Shown here: positions 30,947-39,721 of the stretch, piece by piece
How positions within the stretch are numbered: position 1 is the stretch's first letter
How the letters are laid out: each line of letters begins with the position of its first letter
DNA from: Opitutaceae bacterium EW11
GTDB taxonomy: Bacteria; Verrucomicrobiota; Verrucomicrobiia; Opitutales; Opitutaceae
NCBI GenBank assembly: GCA_003054665.1
Contig: QAYY01000022.1
Span: 124,001-188,000, forward strand
Reading direction: 5' to 3'
Length of the DNA: 64,000 nucleotides
Notes under the pieces: model-generated
What the model was told of the DNA's origin: nothing
Databases searched by the model: none
The model's input: only the letters and a program-made list of their open reading frames with translations
Position numbers and translations under genes: made by a program

Positions 30947-31057
30947 GGGAAAAAGCTGAAGGGGAAAAGGGACCGGGGGCGGCAGATCCGCGGGCCGGGT
31001 CGGGAAGCGCGATCAACGGAAACTCCGAGCGCCTTCGGACCGTGGCCCGCAGGGGCT

Positions 31058-32974
31058 CTACATCACTTGAAGCGTCTTTCGGTAGAAAGCGACGACCTCG
31101 TCCGGATCGTCGGTGAAGAGGATGTAGTCGGCCATCCAGGCCGGAGCGCGTTTGAGACGGATCATCTCGCGGACCTGCTTTCGGAGGTCACCCCAGAATT
31201 TCGCGTTGTAGAAGATGTAGGGAATGCGCGGACGGATACCGAGTTTCAGGTTGCAGAGCTCGATGCCGATTTCCTCGAGGGTTCCGACACCGCCGACGTT
31301 GAAGATGCAAAAATCGGCGATCTCGAACCACTTTTGCCGGTTGTGCCGAGCGGTTTCCTGGAACGTGTTGAAGAAATCCACGCCCAGCTCCGGTGGTTGC
31401 GCCTCGAGTTCGAGGAAGCAGGCCCCGGTGAGCGCTCCCTTGGTGCGGGCTTGTTCGGTCGCCAGGCGCATCACACCCGGCCCGCCGCCCGTGAGAACGC
31501 CGACCGAAGGGCCGATGAAGGCCGTCAGCTTCTCGATCAGGCTGGAAATTCGATCGGTATCCATCTGATCGAGACCGACCGCGGAACCGTAGAAGGCGAT
31601 GATGGTGGATTCCTGGAACTTCTTCGCCATCTCGTCGCGAATGAAGAAGCCGTGGTCCTTCTTGTACGTGTGAAGGTACAGGTCGTTCAGGCCCTCGTTG
31701 TACCAATAGACGTCGAGACCCAGGGCGTCGAAGTTCTCCAGCCGGGCATGGGCATTGTTCGAGAGGAAGAACCCGTGGGTGCGCGACGGCTTCCGGAAGA
31801 TGATGCGCTTGAGCTTCAGCTGCTGCAGACGCGTCATGAGCTCGATTTCCTCGAGCAGGTTGGGGAAGTAGTCCGTCAGCAGCGTGTCGGCCGAGTCCGG
31901 CGCGGCGTCGAGGGCCTCGATCATCGTCCGGTAGCCGCACGCAGCCTCCTTGGCCTCGATCTTCGCCTTCAGGTTCGCGAAGTCGCCGGCATTCAGAAAG
32001 AGGCTCTTGTTCTCCATCGTGGAACTCTGCCCGCGAACCGTCAGGCGCGTGCGGGGCTTGGCTTCGGAGGACGTCTCCCGCGGCGGATTCTCGTCGAGAC
32101 ATTTGTAGAGATCCGTCGCTTGCCCGGCGAGGCGCACGCGGCGTTTCTGCAGCGCCTTCGTTTCCGGATCGGCGGCCACGGGTGCGCGAAAGATCTCCAC
32201 GGATACGACGGGATTCACCACCGGCTGGTCGCCCGTGTTGTAGATCTCCAGCATGATGTTCGTGCCGAAGGTCTTGATCGGATCGAGAAGGACGGCGCTG
32301 GTGTGGATGCCGAAATTCCCCTCGCCGCGATTGAGCAAAACGTAGTGCTCTTTCAGGTACATCGAGCAGCTGGTGAGCACGCCCGAGCGCGGCGGAATGA
32401 TCAGGAGGTCGGTTTCGTGGCGGACCTGGACCTTGTCGAGATAGCCGCGGCCGGCGCTCCCGTTGACCAGGCGTTCGAATTCCGGACGCTGCAGCCGGGG
32501 GCTGAGCGTGTAGCGGACGCTGTGCGGCGTGAGGAACACGCGGCCGAGCCGGTCGATGCTGATGGTCTGCGGGAGCTTCAGCTGGTTCGTCTGAACGGCG
32601 TCCCAAATCTCGGCGGTCGAGAGCTTGGCGGATTCGGGCGCGTAGAAAAGCCGTCCTACCGGGACGCCCGATCGCATCAGCTTTTTCCAATACGCCGCGT
32701 GGGGGAAGGTGGTGTCGTAGAGGAAGGCCGAGGCCTCCAATAGCACCCGGTTTCCGTCGAGCGTCGGCTTCCCGAGTATGGACATCTCGATCCCGATGCG
32801 GGCTAGCGTGCTCCGCTCCGTGAAGTGCAACTCGCCGAGGTGCGACTTCAGAAATTCGAATTCCGTGGGGTTGCGGGGCCAGAACGCGAGCGTGAGGGAA
32901 ACGCCTTGGTCCTCGGTCGGCCGCACGGTGAGGATCTGGCCGTCTTGGGAGGCCCAGAATGGATCGGGAGTCAT
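31058..32974 (-). CDS. LOG-family protein with a long N-terminal extension
   Basis: 638 residues (from ATG 32974). The C-terminal 200 or so residues form a Rossmann-like LOG domain (cytokinin-activating phosphoribohydrolase/TIGR00730 fold): FYGSAVGLDQMD, GVLTGGGPGVMRLATEQARTKGA and FNVGGVGTLEEIGIEL. The usual PGG of the PGGxGTxxE motif is VGG here. Ordinary LOG proteins are about 180-230 residues; here about 400 residues precede the domain, with segments such as YLKEHYVLLNRGEGNFGIHTS and VVNPVVSVEIFRAPVA that I do not recognise. Function may be nucleotide-related but is not proven. Upstream in-frame starts exist (33070, 33115), so the start is uncertain. Confidence 0.88.
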   Translation of the reverse strand: MTPDPFWASQDGQILTVRPTEDQGVSLTLAFWPRNPTEFEFLKSHLGELHFTERSTLARIGIEMSILGKPTLDGNRVLLEASAFLYDTTFPHAAYWKKLMRSGVPVGRLFYAPESAKLSTAEIWDAVQTNQLKLPQTISIDRLGRVFLTPHSVRYTLSPRLQRPEFERLVNGSAGRGYLDKVQVRHETDLLIIPPRSGVLTSCSMYLKEHYVLLNRGEGNFGIHTSAVLLDPIKTFGTNIMLEIYNTGDQPVVNPVVSVEIFRAPVAADPETKALQKRRVRLAGQATDLYKCLDENPPRETSSEAKPRTRLTVRGQSSTMENKSLFLNAGDFANLKAKIEAKEAACGYRTMIEALDAAPDSADTLLTDYFPNLLEEIELMTRLQQLKLKRIIFRKPSRTHGFFLSNNAHARLENFDALGLDVYWYNEGLNDLYLHTYKKDHGFFIRDEMAKKFQESTIIAFYGSAVGLDQMDTDRISSLIEKLTAFIGPSVGVLTGGGPGVMRLATEQARTKGALTGACFLELEAQPPELGVDFFNTFQETARHNRQKWFEIADFCIFNVGGVGTLEEIGIELCNLKLGIRPRIPYIFYNAKFWGDLRKQVREMIRLKRAPAWMADYILFTDDPDEVVAFYRKTLQVM

Positions 32975-33126
32975 CGGGCGGACAGTGAAGAAGGGGGCCG
33001 GGAGCGTGACAAGAAACGAGTGTAGCCGCCGCCCCAGGATTTTATTGCCCTCCGAGAGGGCCGCGGTCATGCAAGGAAACTTTACGGCACAATCTACCCT
33101 CTGCCGTTTTCCCATCCCCTCATCGC

Positions 33127-33945
33127 ATGAAACTGAAACACACGCTCACGGCCTCTCTGCTCGCGCTCGGCATTGCCGGCGCCGCCCGCGCGGAAGACGC
33201 CAAGACTCCTGCCGCGAACGCCCAGCCGGCCGCCGCCACGCCTGCCGCGGCCGCTGCAGCCGCGCCGGCGAACCAGTTCTCCGAAGCCCAATTGCTCGAG
33301 ACGTTCGGCTGGTTCATCGGCAAGCGCATTGGCCTTTCCGAGCTGGATTTTTCGAAGGAGCAGACCGACGCGCTGGTGAAGGGATTGATCCTCGCCGCCT
33401 CCGGCAAGGAATCTCCGTACGATCTTCAGAAGATCGGGCCCGAGATGGACAAGTTCATGCAGGCGAAACAGCAGCTCTACATGGGCAAGCTTCGCCAGCA
33501 GGGCCAGGCCGAGGGCGAGAAGTTCCTCAAGGAAGTCAAAGCCAAGCCCGGCGTCGTCACGCTGCCGAGCGGCCTTGCCTACGAGATCGTCAAGCCCGGC
33601 ACCGGCGAGTATCCGAAGGCCACCGACATCGTGAAGGTCAACTACACGGGCACGCTGGTCAACGGCACCAAGTTCGACAGCACGGTCGAGCGCGGCGAGC
33701 CCGCCGAGCTGGCGCTGAACGAGGTCATTCCCGGATGGACCGAAGGTATCCAGAAGATCAATAAGGGCGGAAAGATTAAGCTCTATATCCCGCCGCAGCT
33801 GGGTTACGGCGACGACGCGCGCCCGAACATCCCTCCGAGTTCCACCCTCGTCTTCGAGGTCGAGCTGCTCGACATCAAGGCGCCGGCCGCCCCGGCCCCC
33901 GTTCCGGCTCCGGCCGGCGCGCCCGTCGCTCCGGAGAAGAAATAA
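33127..33945 (+). CDS. periplasmic FKBP-type peptidyl-prolyl cis-trans isomerase
   Basis: 272 residues. Signal peptide MKLKHTLTASLLALGIAGAARA, an Ala/Pro-rich linker, an FKBP N-terminal dimerisation domain (about 50-140, QLLETFGWFIGKRIGLSELDFSKEQTD) and the FKBP catalytic domain (about 155-250). The last has VKVNYTGTLVNGTKFDST, VIPGWTEGIQ, IPPQLGYG and STLVFEVELLDI. It ends in a Pro/Ala tail. It resembles FkpA/Mip, which help fold periplasmic proteins. Monocistronic: a strong terminator follows 28 bases after the stop. Confidence 0.95.
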   Translation: MKLKHTLTASLLALGIAGAARAEDAKTPAANAQPAAATPAAAAAAAPANQFSEAQLLETFGWFIGKRIGLSELDFSKEQTDALVKGLILAASGKESPYDLQKIGPEMDKFMQAKQQLYMGKLRQQGQAEGEKFLKEVKAKPGVVTLPSGLAYEIVKPGTGEYPKATDIVKVNYTGTLVNGTKFDSTVERGEPAELALNEVIPGWTEGIQKINKGGKIKLYIPPQLGYGDDARPNIPPSSTLVFEVELLDIKAPAAPAPVPAPAGAPVAPEKK

Positions 33946-33973
33946 GCGCAACAAGCGCCGATGCAGTTTGCAG

Positions 33974-34000
33974 CCCGCGGCCGAAAGCCGCGGGTTTTTT
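33974..34000 (+). terminator. intrinsic terminator of the FKBP gene
   Basis: Perfect 8-bp stem cccgcggc (33974-33981) with gccgcggg (33987-33994), loop cgaaa, then six T residues (33995-34000). It lies before the GTG start of the glycosyltransferase at 34117, so that gene needs its own promoter in 34001-34116. Confidence 0.88.
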
Positions 34001-34116
34001 GCGGCCACATGCCGGCCGTGCGCCGCCTTTCCGGTTGCGAAAAATGCCCGGTCGGCGGATATGGTGCACGCTGGGAGCCATTCTCAGCTCCGCTGGTCTT
34101 CCAGGGCCTGCCACCG

Positions 34117-35286
34117 GTGAAACTCGCACTCGTAACTGAAACCTATCCGCCCGAGATCAACGGCGTCGCGATGACGCTGAGCCATCTTGTGGCCGGCTTG
34201 GTCGCCCGCGGGCACGGCGTGCAAGTCATCCGGCCGCGGCAGAAGGGCGAAAAAGACGTGAACGAGACGCGCTTCAGCGATGACGACGGCGCGTCGCACT
34301 GGCTCGTTCCGGGAATGGCGATTCCCATGTACAAGTCGCTCCGGCTCGGTTTGCCCGTGGCGCCGACTCTCCAGCGGCACTGGCGGACGGAGCCCCCGCA
34401 CGTCGTGCACGTTGCGACCGAAGGCCCGCTTGGCCTCGCCGCGTTGTATTCGGCGGCCAAATGCGGGTTGCCCGTCACCTCGAGCTTTCACACCAATTTC
34501 CATCAGTACGGCGGCCATTACGGATTAAAGGTTGGCCAGGACGTGGCGCTGCGGTATCTGCGGTGGTTTCACAATCGGACCCGGTGCACGATGGTTCCGA
34601 CCGACGAAATGCTGAGGCTTCTTGCGGCCGACGGTTTTCAGCGGCTCCACGTCCTGGCTCGCGGGGTGGACACGCGCCTGTTTTCTCCCTCGAAACGGTC
34701 CGATGCGCTGCGACGCGCCTGGGGCGCCGCACCGAAGGATCCCGTGGTGATCTACGTCGGCCGGATGGCGGCGGAGAAAAACCTCGGCCTCGCCGTCGAG
34801 GCATTTCTTCGCGTGCAGGAGTTCGAACCCGGCGCGCGTTTCGTCTTGGTGGGCGACGGCCCGGAACGCGAGGCTCTGGCCGCCAAGTACCCGCATTTCC
34901 ATTACGCCGGAACGCGCCGCGGCGACGAACTGGCGGCGTTTTACGCTTCGGCGGACGTTTTCGTCTTTCCCAGCACGACGGAGACGTTCGGAAACGTGAT
35001 CACGGAGGCGATGGCGAGCGGGCTCGTGGTCCTGAGTTACGATTACGCAGCGGCGCGGCAGTTCATCCGAGATGGCGAGAACGGATACTCGGCTCCGTTC
35101 AACGATCGCCCGGCTTTTCTGACGCGGGCGGAGGCGGTTTTTCGACATCGCGCGGCGTGGTCGGATATCCGCGCAGCTGCGAGGGCCACCGCGGAAACGA
35201 TCACCTGGGGGGCGATTATCGACCGCTTCGAAAGCGAACTGGCCGCCGCATGCGCGGTGGTGAAACCGGTGGCGAGCGGAGTCTGA
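34117..35286 (+). CDS. GT4-family glycosyltransferase
   Basis: 389 residues from a GTG start. N-terminal Rossmann half: KLALVTETYPPEINGVAMTLSHLV, HVVHVATEGPLGLAALYSAA and SSFHTNFHQYGGHYGL. C-terminal donor-binding half: VIYVGRMAAEKNLGLAVEAF, LVGDGPEREAL and the EX7E-type motif in FPSTTETFGNVITEAMASGL. Closest in look to GDP-mannose-dependent alpha-mannosyltransferases of glycolipid synthesis; exact donor and acceptor unknown. The GTG at 34117 was chosen because upstream in-frame codons run through the FKBP terminator and lack family features. Confidence 0.92.
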   Translation: MKLALVTETYPPEINGVAMTLSHLVAGLVARGHGVQVIRPRQKGEKDVNETRFSDDDGASHWLVPGMAIPMYKSLRLGLPVAPTLQRHWRTEPPHVVHVATEGPLGLAALYSAAKCGLPVTSSFHTNFHQYGGHYGLKVGQDVALRYLRWFHNRTRCTMVPTDEMLRLLAADGFQRLHVLARGVDTRLFSPSKRSDALRRAWGAAPKDPVVIYVGRMAAEKNLGLAVEAFLRVQEFEPGARFVLVGDGPEREALAAKYPHFHYAGTRRGDELAAFYASADVFVFPSTTETFGNVITEAMASGLVVLSYDYAAARQFIRDGENGYSAPFNDRPAFLTRAEAVFRHRAAWSDIRAAARATAETITWGAIIDRFESELAAACAVVKPVASGV

Positions 35287-35375
35287 GCCTTTCGGGAGGG
35301 TATTCAGGCTGTGATTGCAGGACCAAGCCGCCCCTGCGTCGTTCGCAAACGGCCAGGGCGGTTGTGCGAGGGGAG

Positions 35376-35403
35376 AAAAAAGCCGCGCCCTCGCGGACGC
35401 GGC
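35376..35403 (-). terminator. intrinsic terminator of the 627-aa protein gene
   Basis: On the minus strand a 9-bp stem (one G-U pair) with loop gcga is followed by six T residues. Plus-strand coordinates are 35382-35390 and 35395-35403 for the arms, 35376-35381 for the A-tract. It lies 27 bases after the stop at 35430. No T-run on the plus strand, so it does not serve the glycosyltransferase. Confidence 0.82.
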
Positions 35404-35429
35404 CGAACACTGCCCTGTCTTTCGGAACG

Positions 35430-37313
35430 TCAGTTCACGTTCACGGAATTCACTGCGATCGGGTAGCCGCTGAAACTCAGCTCACCCGTGCATTCGTAAC
35501 CGGCCTTTCCGTCCGCCCCGCAGCCGTACCAGCGGCCGTGGCGATCAGAGAGCGCGCCGACGCGGAAGCTGATCACCTTGCGGCCGTTGAAATCGGCCAC
35601 CGTCACGATGTAGCCGCGTGAGGCAACGCTGACGGCGACCGGGTCGCCCATGCGGGTGTCGCTGATGCGGCGGTAAACCTGTCCTTTTCCCTCGTAGGTC
35701 ACGACGGCGTCGACTTCACGGTCTCCGCGACAAGCCACGTAGAAGGTGTTGTTCAGCGGATCCGCTTGGCGGGGCTGGCCGTCCGAGCCGTTCGGAATGA
35801 GCGGCAGCGGGTATTCGAGGAATCGGGTGAACGCCATGTTCACCGGATTCCGACCCACCTTGACGGTTCCCAGCTCGGAGAGGACTCCGTTCTTTTCCCA
35901 ATCCCAGCGCGCCATCAGCGAAGACGTATCGATAATGTGGATCGTCCCGTCCTCCTGCGCGATATAGGCCTTGTGGCGGTCCGGTGACCAGCGGTCGATG
36001 CGCAGGCCCGCGAGCACGGCGGTCGGCGCGGGCAGGCTGCGTTCCCAAACCACCCGGGGCGCTATCTGGGGATTCTCCGTGAACGTGGCGGGCCATTGCC
36101 CGGCTCCGTCTCCGCGCGTCGAGGTGGTGGTCTTGAAGCTCGCGTCCGAACTGAGATAGCTGCTGCGAACGTAGCCGAACAGCGGCGTTAGGTCGACGAT
36201 CACAGCCTTGTTGTCCAGCTTCGAGGCGACGATGGCGTAGCCTTTGCTCGCGACGATGCTGCTCCAGCCGTATTCGCCGCTGGTCAAACCCCAGCGCACG
36301 CCGGGATCCGCCAGATTGATTTGGCTGAGGACTTCGTTCGCCGTCTGCGACGGACCGTTCCACCAGCCATTGCTCGCCGCGGCGACGGCGCTGGGCGCCG
36401 CCATCGGCAGATCGACGTAACCGAGCAGCTTAAAGTCGGACCAGCTTCCCTGGTTGGGCAGAGCCATGTACGGCCAGGTGTGGAAAGGCAGGTATTTGCC
36501 TTCCAGCGCCACGACGGCCAGCTGGCCGCGCTGCGTCTGGGTGTCCCAGATCGTGATGAGGGCGAATTCGTTCGCCGACGTGACTGCGATGCCAGTCGGC
36601 ACCTTGTTGGCCGGGAAGAGTAGGCCTGGATACGGGCGCTCGTAACCTTCCCGGCTTGTCTGCGTGCCGGCGACCCCGAGCAGACCACCTTTGTACAAAA
36701 CGAGGGCCTCGTTCTGAAGCATGCCGTAATTGCGAACCATCGCGATCGGCTGGCTGGCCGGATGGCCCAGGATCGAGACGTAATTGGGATCGTCCGTTTG
36801 CGGGTCCGGGTGCGGACGTCCGCTCGCAAAATCGAGGCGAGGACTGAGGGCGAAAACGTTGTCGTAGTAGGCGAACGTCTGGATGCGATCGAGGCCGGGA
36901 TCGGTGGCCGCGTTGTCCGGCACGTAGGCGACCTGTCCGCTGTCGCTCCAGTAATCGCCGTCCGGAGAGCAGCCGGCGGAGCCGAGTTCGTACGGGTTCG
37001 TGCGATTGGCCCAGGACAAGAGGCACTCGTGCGAGGCGGGTTTGAAGTTCGTCGGCCGGGTGTCCGCCACCTCAAGGTTCAGCGATTCGAAAGTCGGCCC
37101 GAGGCGGGCGCTGATCGATTCCTTGTCCGACGCGGTGACGTAACGGAGGTACGCCGCAGGATCGATCGTTCCGTTTCCGCGGAAGATGGTGGAGCCCGAC
37201 GCCGGAGGCGTCGAAGGCAGGCTTGGAGTGGGCGTCGTGGGTGTCGGTCCCTGCACGCCGCTGATGATCGCCACTGCCGTGGGCAGGGTGACGGTGAGGA
37301 ATTCTTTGAGCAT
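35430..37313 (-). CDS. 627-residue probable exported beta-propeller protein of unknown function
   Basis: The N-terminus (MLKEFLTVTLPTAVAIISG) is weakly hydrophobic and is followed by a Pro/Thr-rich linker (PTPTTPTPSLPSTPP), suggesting export or anchoring. The body has repeated beta-strand blocks with Gly/Asp turns (VTSANEFALITIWDTQTQRGQLAVVALEGKY, ASKGYAIVASKLDNKAVIVDL, HKAYIAQEDGTIHIIDTS, SRGYIVTVADFNGRKVISFRVG), as in WD40/YVTN-type propellers. Paired Cys near HECLLSW and SAGCSPD and near WYGCG and YECTG may form disulfides. No catalytic motif or family recognised. Own terminator; no obvious partner genes. Confidence 0.8.
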   Translation of the reverse strand: MLKEFLTVTLPTAVAIISGVQGPTPTTPTPSLPSTPPASGSTIFRGNGTIDPAAYLRYVTASDKESISARLGPTFESLNLEVADTRPTNFKPASHECLLSWANRTNPYELGSAGCSPDGDYWSDSGQVAYVPDNAATDPGLDRIQTFAYYDNVFALSPRLDFASGRPHPDPQTDDPNYVSILGHPASQPIAMVRNYGMLQNEALVLYKGGLLGVAGTQTSREGYERPYPGLLFPANKVPTGIAVTSANEFALITIWDTQTQRGQLAVVALEGKYLPFHTWPYMALPNQGSWSDFKLLGYVDLPMAAPSAVAAASNGWWNGPSQTANEVLSQINLADPGVRWGLTSGEYGWSSIVASKGYAIVASKLDNKAVIVDLTPLFGYVRSSYLSSDASFKTTTSTRGDGAGQWPATFTENPQIAPRVVWERSLPAPTAVLAGLRIDRWSPDRHKAYIAQEDGTIHIIDTSSLMARWDWEKNGVLSELGTVKVGRNPVNMAFTRFLEYPLPLIPNGSDGQPRQADPLNNTFYVACRGDREVDAVVTYEGKGQVYRRISDTRMGDPVAVSVASRGYIVTVADFNGRKVISFRVGALSDRHGRWYGCGADGKAGYECTGELSFSGYPIAVNSVNVN

Positions 37314-37588
37314 CGGAATACGTCCCGCAGGACGTATCCAGTATCGTCACACGGCAGGGGCGTGCTTTGCCGATTGAGCCCCGCCGCCGCTAAATCTCTT
37401 TCAAAATCGTGCGCGGCTGTTCGCTCGAGTGGAATCCAGCGGGCGGTCGGTTCGGCGTAACGGAAAAGCCAATACCGATGTCCCCGCCAATCGGCCGGCG
37501 CGGCGCGATCCGGTCGGCGGCAGACGGCGCTTCGCGGCGGAAATTCCGGGCGAGCCAGCCTGCCGGGCTGCCTGCGTCGAGGTCGGCT

Positions 37589-38887
37589 TCAGGTCAGCAT
37601 CGCCGCGACGCAAGCGGTGAGGAAGCAGGCGATGCTGCCGCCGAGCAGCGCGCGCCAGCCGAGTTGCGCCAGCTCGCTTCTCTTTTCCGGCGCGAGGGCG
37701 CCGATCCCGCCCACCTGGATTCCGATGGAGGCGATGTTGGAGAATCCGCAGAGCGCGTAGGTGAGGATGACCTGATCGCGGATGTTGGGCAGCACGCCCG
37801 AGGTTTTCATCTTCGCGAGCGTTGTGTAGGCGTAGAACTCGTTGAGGATTGTCTTCTCGCCGATGACCTGGCCCGCGGCGGTCAGGGAATGGCTGTCGAC
37901 CCCCATCAACCAGGCGAGGGGAGCGAAGAGGAGGCCGAAGATGTATTCAAGAGAGAGGGACGTGTACCGGCCGGCGGTGCTCGCCGCGATCCACCCGTCG
38001 AGTCCGGTCCAGCCGCCGACCGAAAGCGAGAGCAGGGCATTGCTCAACTTGATCATCGCGGTGAACACGAGGAGCATCGCGCCGACATTCACGGCGAGCT
38101 TCAGGCCGTCCGCTGTGCCGTTTGCGATCGCTTCGAGCACGTTCGCGCCGATTTTCTCCCGGCTGACCGAAAGGTTCCGGTTCACTTCTTCGGTTTGCGG
38201 AAGAAGCATTTTGGCGGTGAGGAGCGCGGCGGGTGCGGACATCACGGACGCGGTAAGGAGATGTTTCGCGAAGAGCACGCGCTGGGCGGGATCGTCGCCG
38301 CCGAGAAGACCGATGTAGGCGGCCATGACGCCACCGGCGATCGTCGCCATGCCGCCGACCATGATCGCGAGGAGTTCGGACCGTGTCATCGTCGGCAGGT
38401 ACGGCCGGATGATCAACGGGGCTTCCGTCTGCCCGACGAAGATGTTTGCGGAGGCGGAGAGACTTTCGGCGCCGGAGAGCTTCATCGTCTTCGACATCAC
38501 CCAGGCAAAACACAGAACCACCCGCTGAAGGATGCCGAAGTAGAAGAGCAGCGAGGTGAACGCCGAGAAAAAGATGATCGTCGGGAGGATGTTGAATGCG
38601 AAAAGGTATCCGAACGTCTTCTGGTCCGTGACGAGAGAACCGAAGAGGAATTCCGTCCCTGCCCGGTTGAAATCGAGCAGAGCGACGATCCCCGTGCCGA
38701 CCCAATCGATGGCGATCCGCACTCCGTCGACGTAGATGACAAGGAGGCCGATGACCAACTGCAGCAGTATGCCGGAGATCACGAGTTTCCAATCGATCGC
38801 GCGGCGGTTGGCCGAACACGCGTAGGCAATTCCCAGAAAAGCGGCGATTCCCAACAGGCCGCGAAATACGTGGGTTAATGTTTCCAT
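37589..38887 (-). CDS. concentrative nucleoside transporter (NupC/CNT family)
   Basis: 432-residue polytopic inner-membrane symporter for nucleosides driven by H+ or Na+. CNT signatures: NILPTIIFFSAFTSLLFYFGILQ, GQTEAPLIIRPYLPTMTRSELLAIMVGGMATIAGGVMAAY, and near the C-terminus GEKTILNEFYAYTTLA and YALCGFSNIASIGIQVGGIGAL. Length and motif order are normal. Stands alone; divergent from the carbonic-anhydrase-like gene with 77 bases between starts. No nucleoside catabolic genes adjacent. Confidence 0.94.
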   Translation of the reverse strand: METLTHVFRGLLGIAAFLGIAYACSANRRAIDWKLVISGILLQLVIGLLVIYVDGVRIAIDWVGTGIVALLDFNRAGTEFLFGSLVTDQKTFGYLFAFNILPTIIFFSAFTSLLFYFGILQRVVLCFAWVMSKTMKLSGAESLSASANIFVGQTEAPLIIRPYLPTMTRSELLAIMVGGMATIAGGVMAAYIGLLGGDDPAQRVLFAKHLLTASVMSAPAALLTAKMLLPQTEEVNRNLSVSREKIGANVLEAIANGTADGLKLAVNVGAMLLVFTAMIKLSNALLSLSVGGWTGLDGWIAASTAGRYTSLSLEYIFGLLFAPLAWLMGVDSHSLTAAGQVIGEKTILNEFYAYTTLAKMKTSGVLPNIRDQVILTYALCGFSNIASIGIQVGGIGALAPEKRSELAQLGWRALLGGSIACFLTACVAAMLT

Positions 38888-38964
38888 ATATCGAGCCCGA
38901 GCTGGAGGGGCGAATGGACCGCGAGCTTGCGGACTGTGGGTGCCGGGGCGAGAACCAACTCGTC

Positions 38965-39501
38965 ATGACTGTTCAAGAACGCCTTGCCGCTCACCTGTCG
39001 AAGACGCCGGATACGACGGCCGCCAATTGGGTCGCGAAGAACGCGACGCTGGTCGGCGACGTCACGCTCGGCCCCAAGTCGAGCGTCTTCTACGGCGCGG
39101 TGCTCCGCGGGGACATCGCGCGCATCGTCGTGGGCGAAGGCTCGAACATTCAGGACAACGCGATCGTCCACCTAGCAGACGATCTGGATGCTGTGATCGG
39201 CTCGTGGGTCACCGTCGGCCACGGAGCCATCGTTCACGCCTGCACGATCGAGGACGAGTGCCTGATCGGGATGGGGTCGACGATTCTCGACGGCGCTCGC
39301 GTTGGAGCGCGCAGCATCGTCGGTGCGGGCGCCGTGGTGACGCCGCGAACGGTGATCCCGCCGGGCTCGATGGTTTTGGGAGCTCCAGCCAAGGTGGTCC
39401 GTCAGCTCACGGACGAAGAGCAGAAGGGCCTCAAAAAATGGGCCGAGAAATACACGCATGTCTCCGCCGCTCACGCAGCCAGGGAGAAGGCGCAGGGATA
39501 A
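38965..39501 (+). CDS. gamma-carbonic anhydrase family protein (left-handed beta-helix)
   Basis: 178 residues of hexapeptide-repeat beta-helix (YrdA/CaiE/PaaY type). Repeats include ATLVGDVTLGPKSSVFYGAVLRGD, IVVGEGSNIQDNAIVH and VTVGHGAIVHACTIEDECLIGMGS; the histidines in NAIVH and GHGAIVHAC match the zinc-binding positions. A trimeric enzyme or acyl/CoA-related hydratase; true carbonic anhydrase activity varies in this group. ATG 38965 (MTVQERL) chosen; an upstream in-frame ATG at 38878 would overlap the divergent nucleoside transporter gene. Confidence 0.92.
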   Translation: MTVQERLAAHLSKTPDTTAANWVAKNATLVGDVTLGPKSSVFYGAVLRGDIARIVVGEGSNIQDNAIVHLADDLDAVIGSWVTVGHGAIVHACTIEDECLIGMGSTILDGARVGARSIVGAGAVVTPRTVIPPGSMVLGAPAKVVRQLTDEEQKGLKKWAEKYTHVSAAHAAREKAQG

Positions 39502-39619
39502 CGTTGTGCCCGGGAGCGGTGCGCTGAGCGAACCGCGAGCTCACTTGGGAAACTCGGCCCTCGTTGGCGGCTGGCAGCACCCGCAGGGCAGCACATGGGG
39601 TTGGACCCCGACTGTGAGG

Positions 39620-39643
39620 CGCTATCGAAACCGATAGCGTTTT
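39620..39643 (+). terminator. intrinsic terminator of the gamma-carbonic anhydrase gene
   Basis: Perfect 8-bp stem cgctatcg (39620-39627) and cgatagcg (39632-39639), loop aaac, then four T. Located in the convergent gap to metF; the short T-run makes it modest, and it has no T-run in the metF direction. Confidence 0.65.
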
Positions 39644-39721
39644 CCCGGCGAAAATGCTCGGAAGCACGCGTGCCGACCGAGCCGGAGATCGGCGACGCGC
39701 GAAACTTCGCACGCTGAGTCC

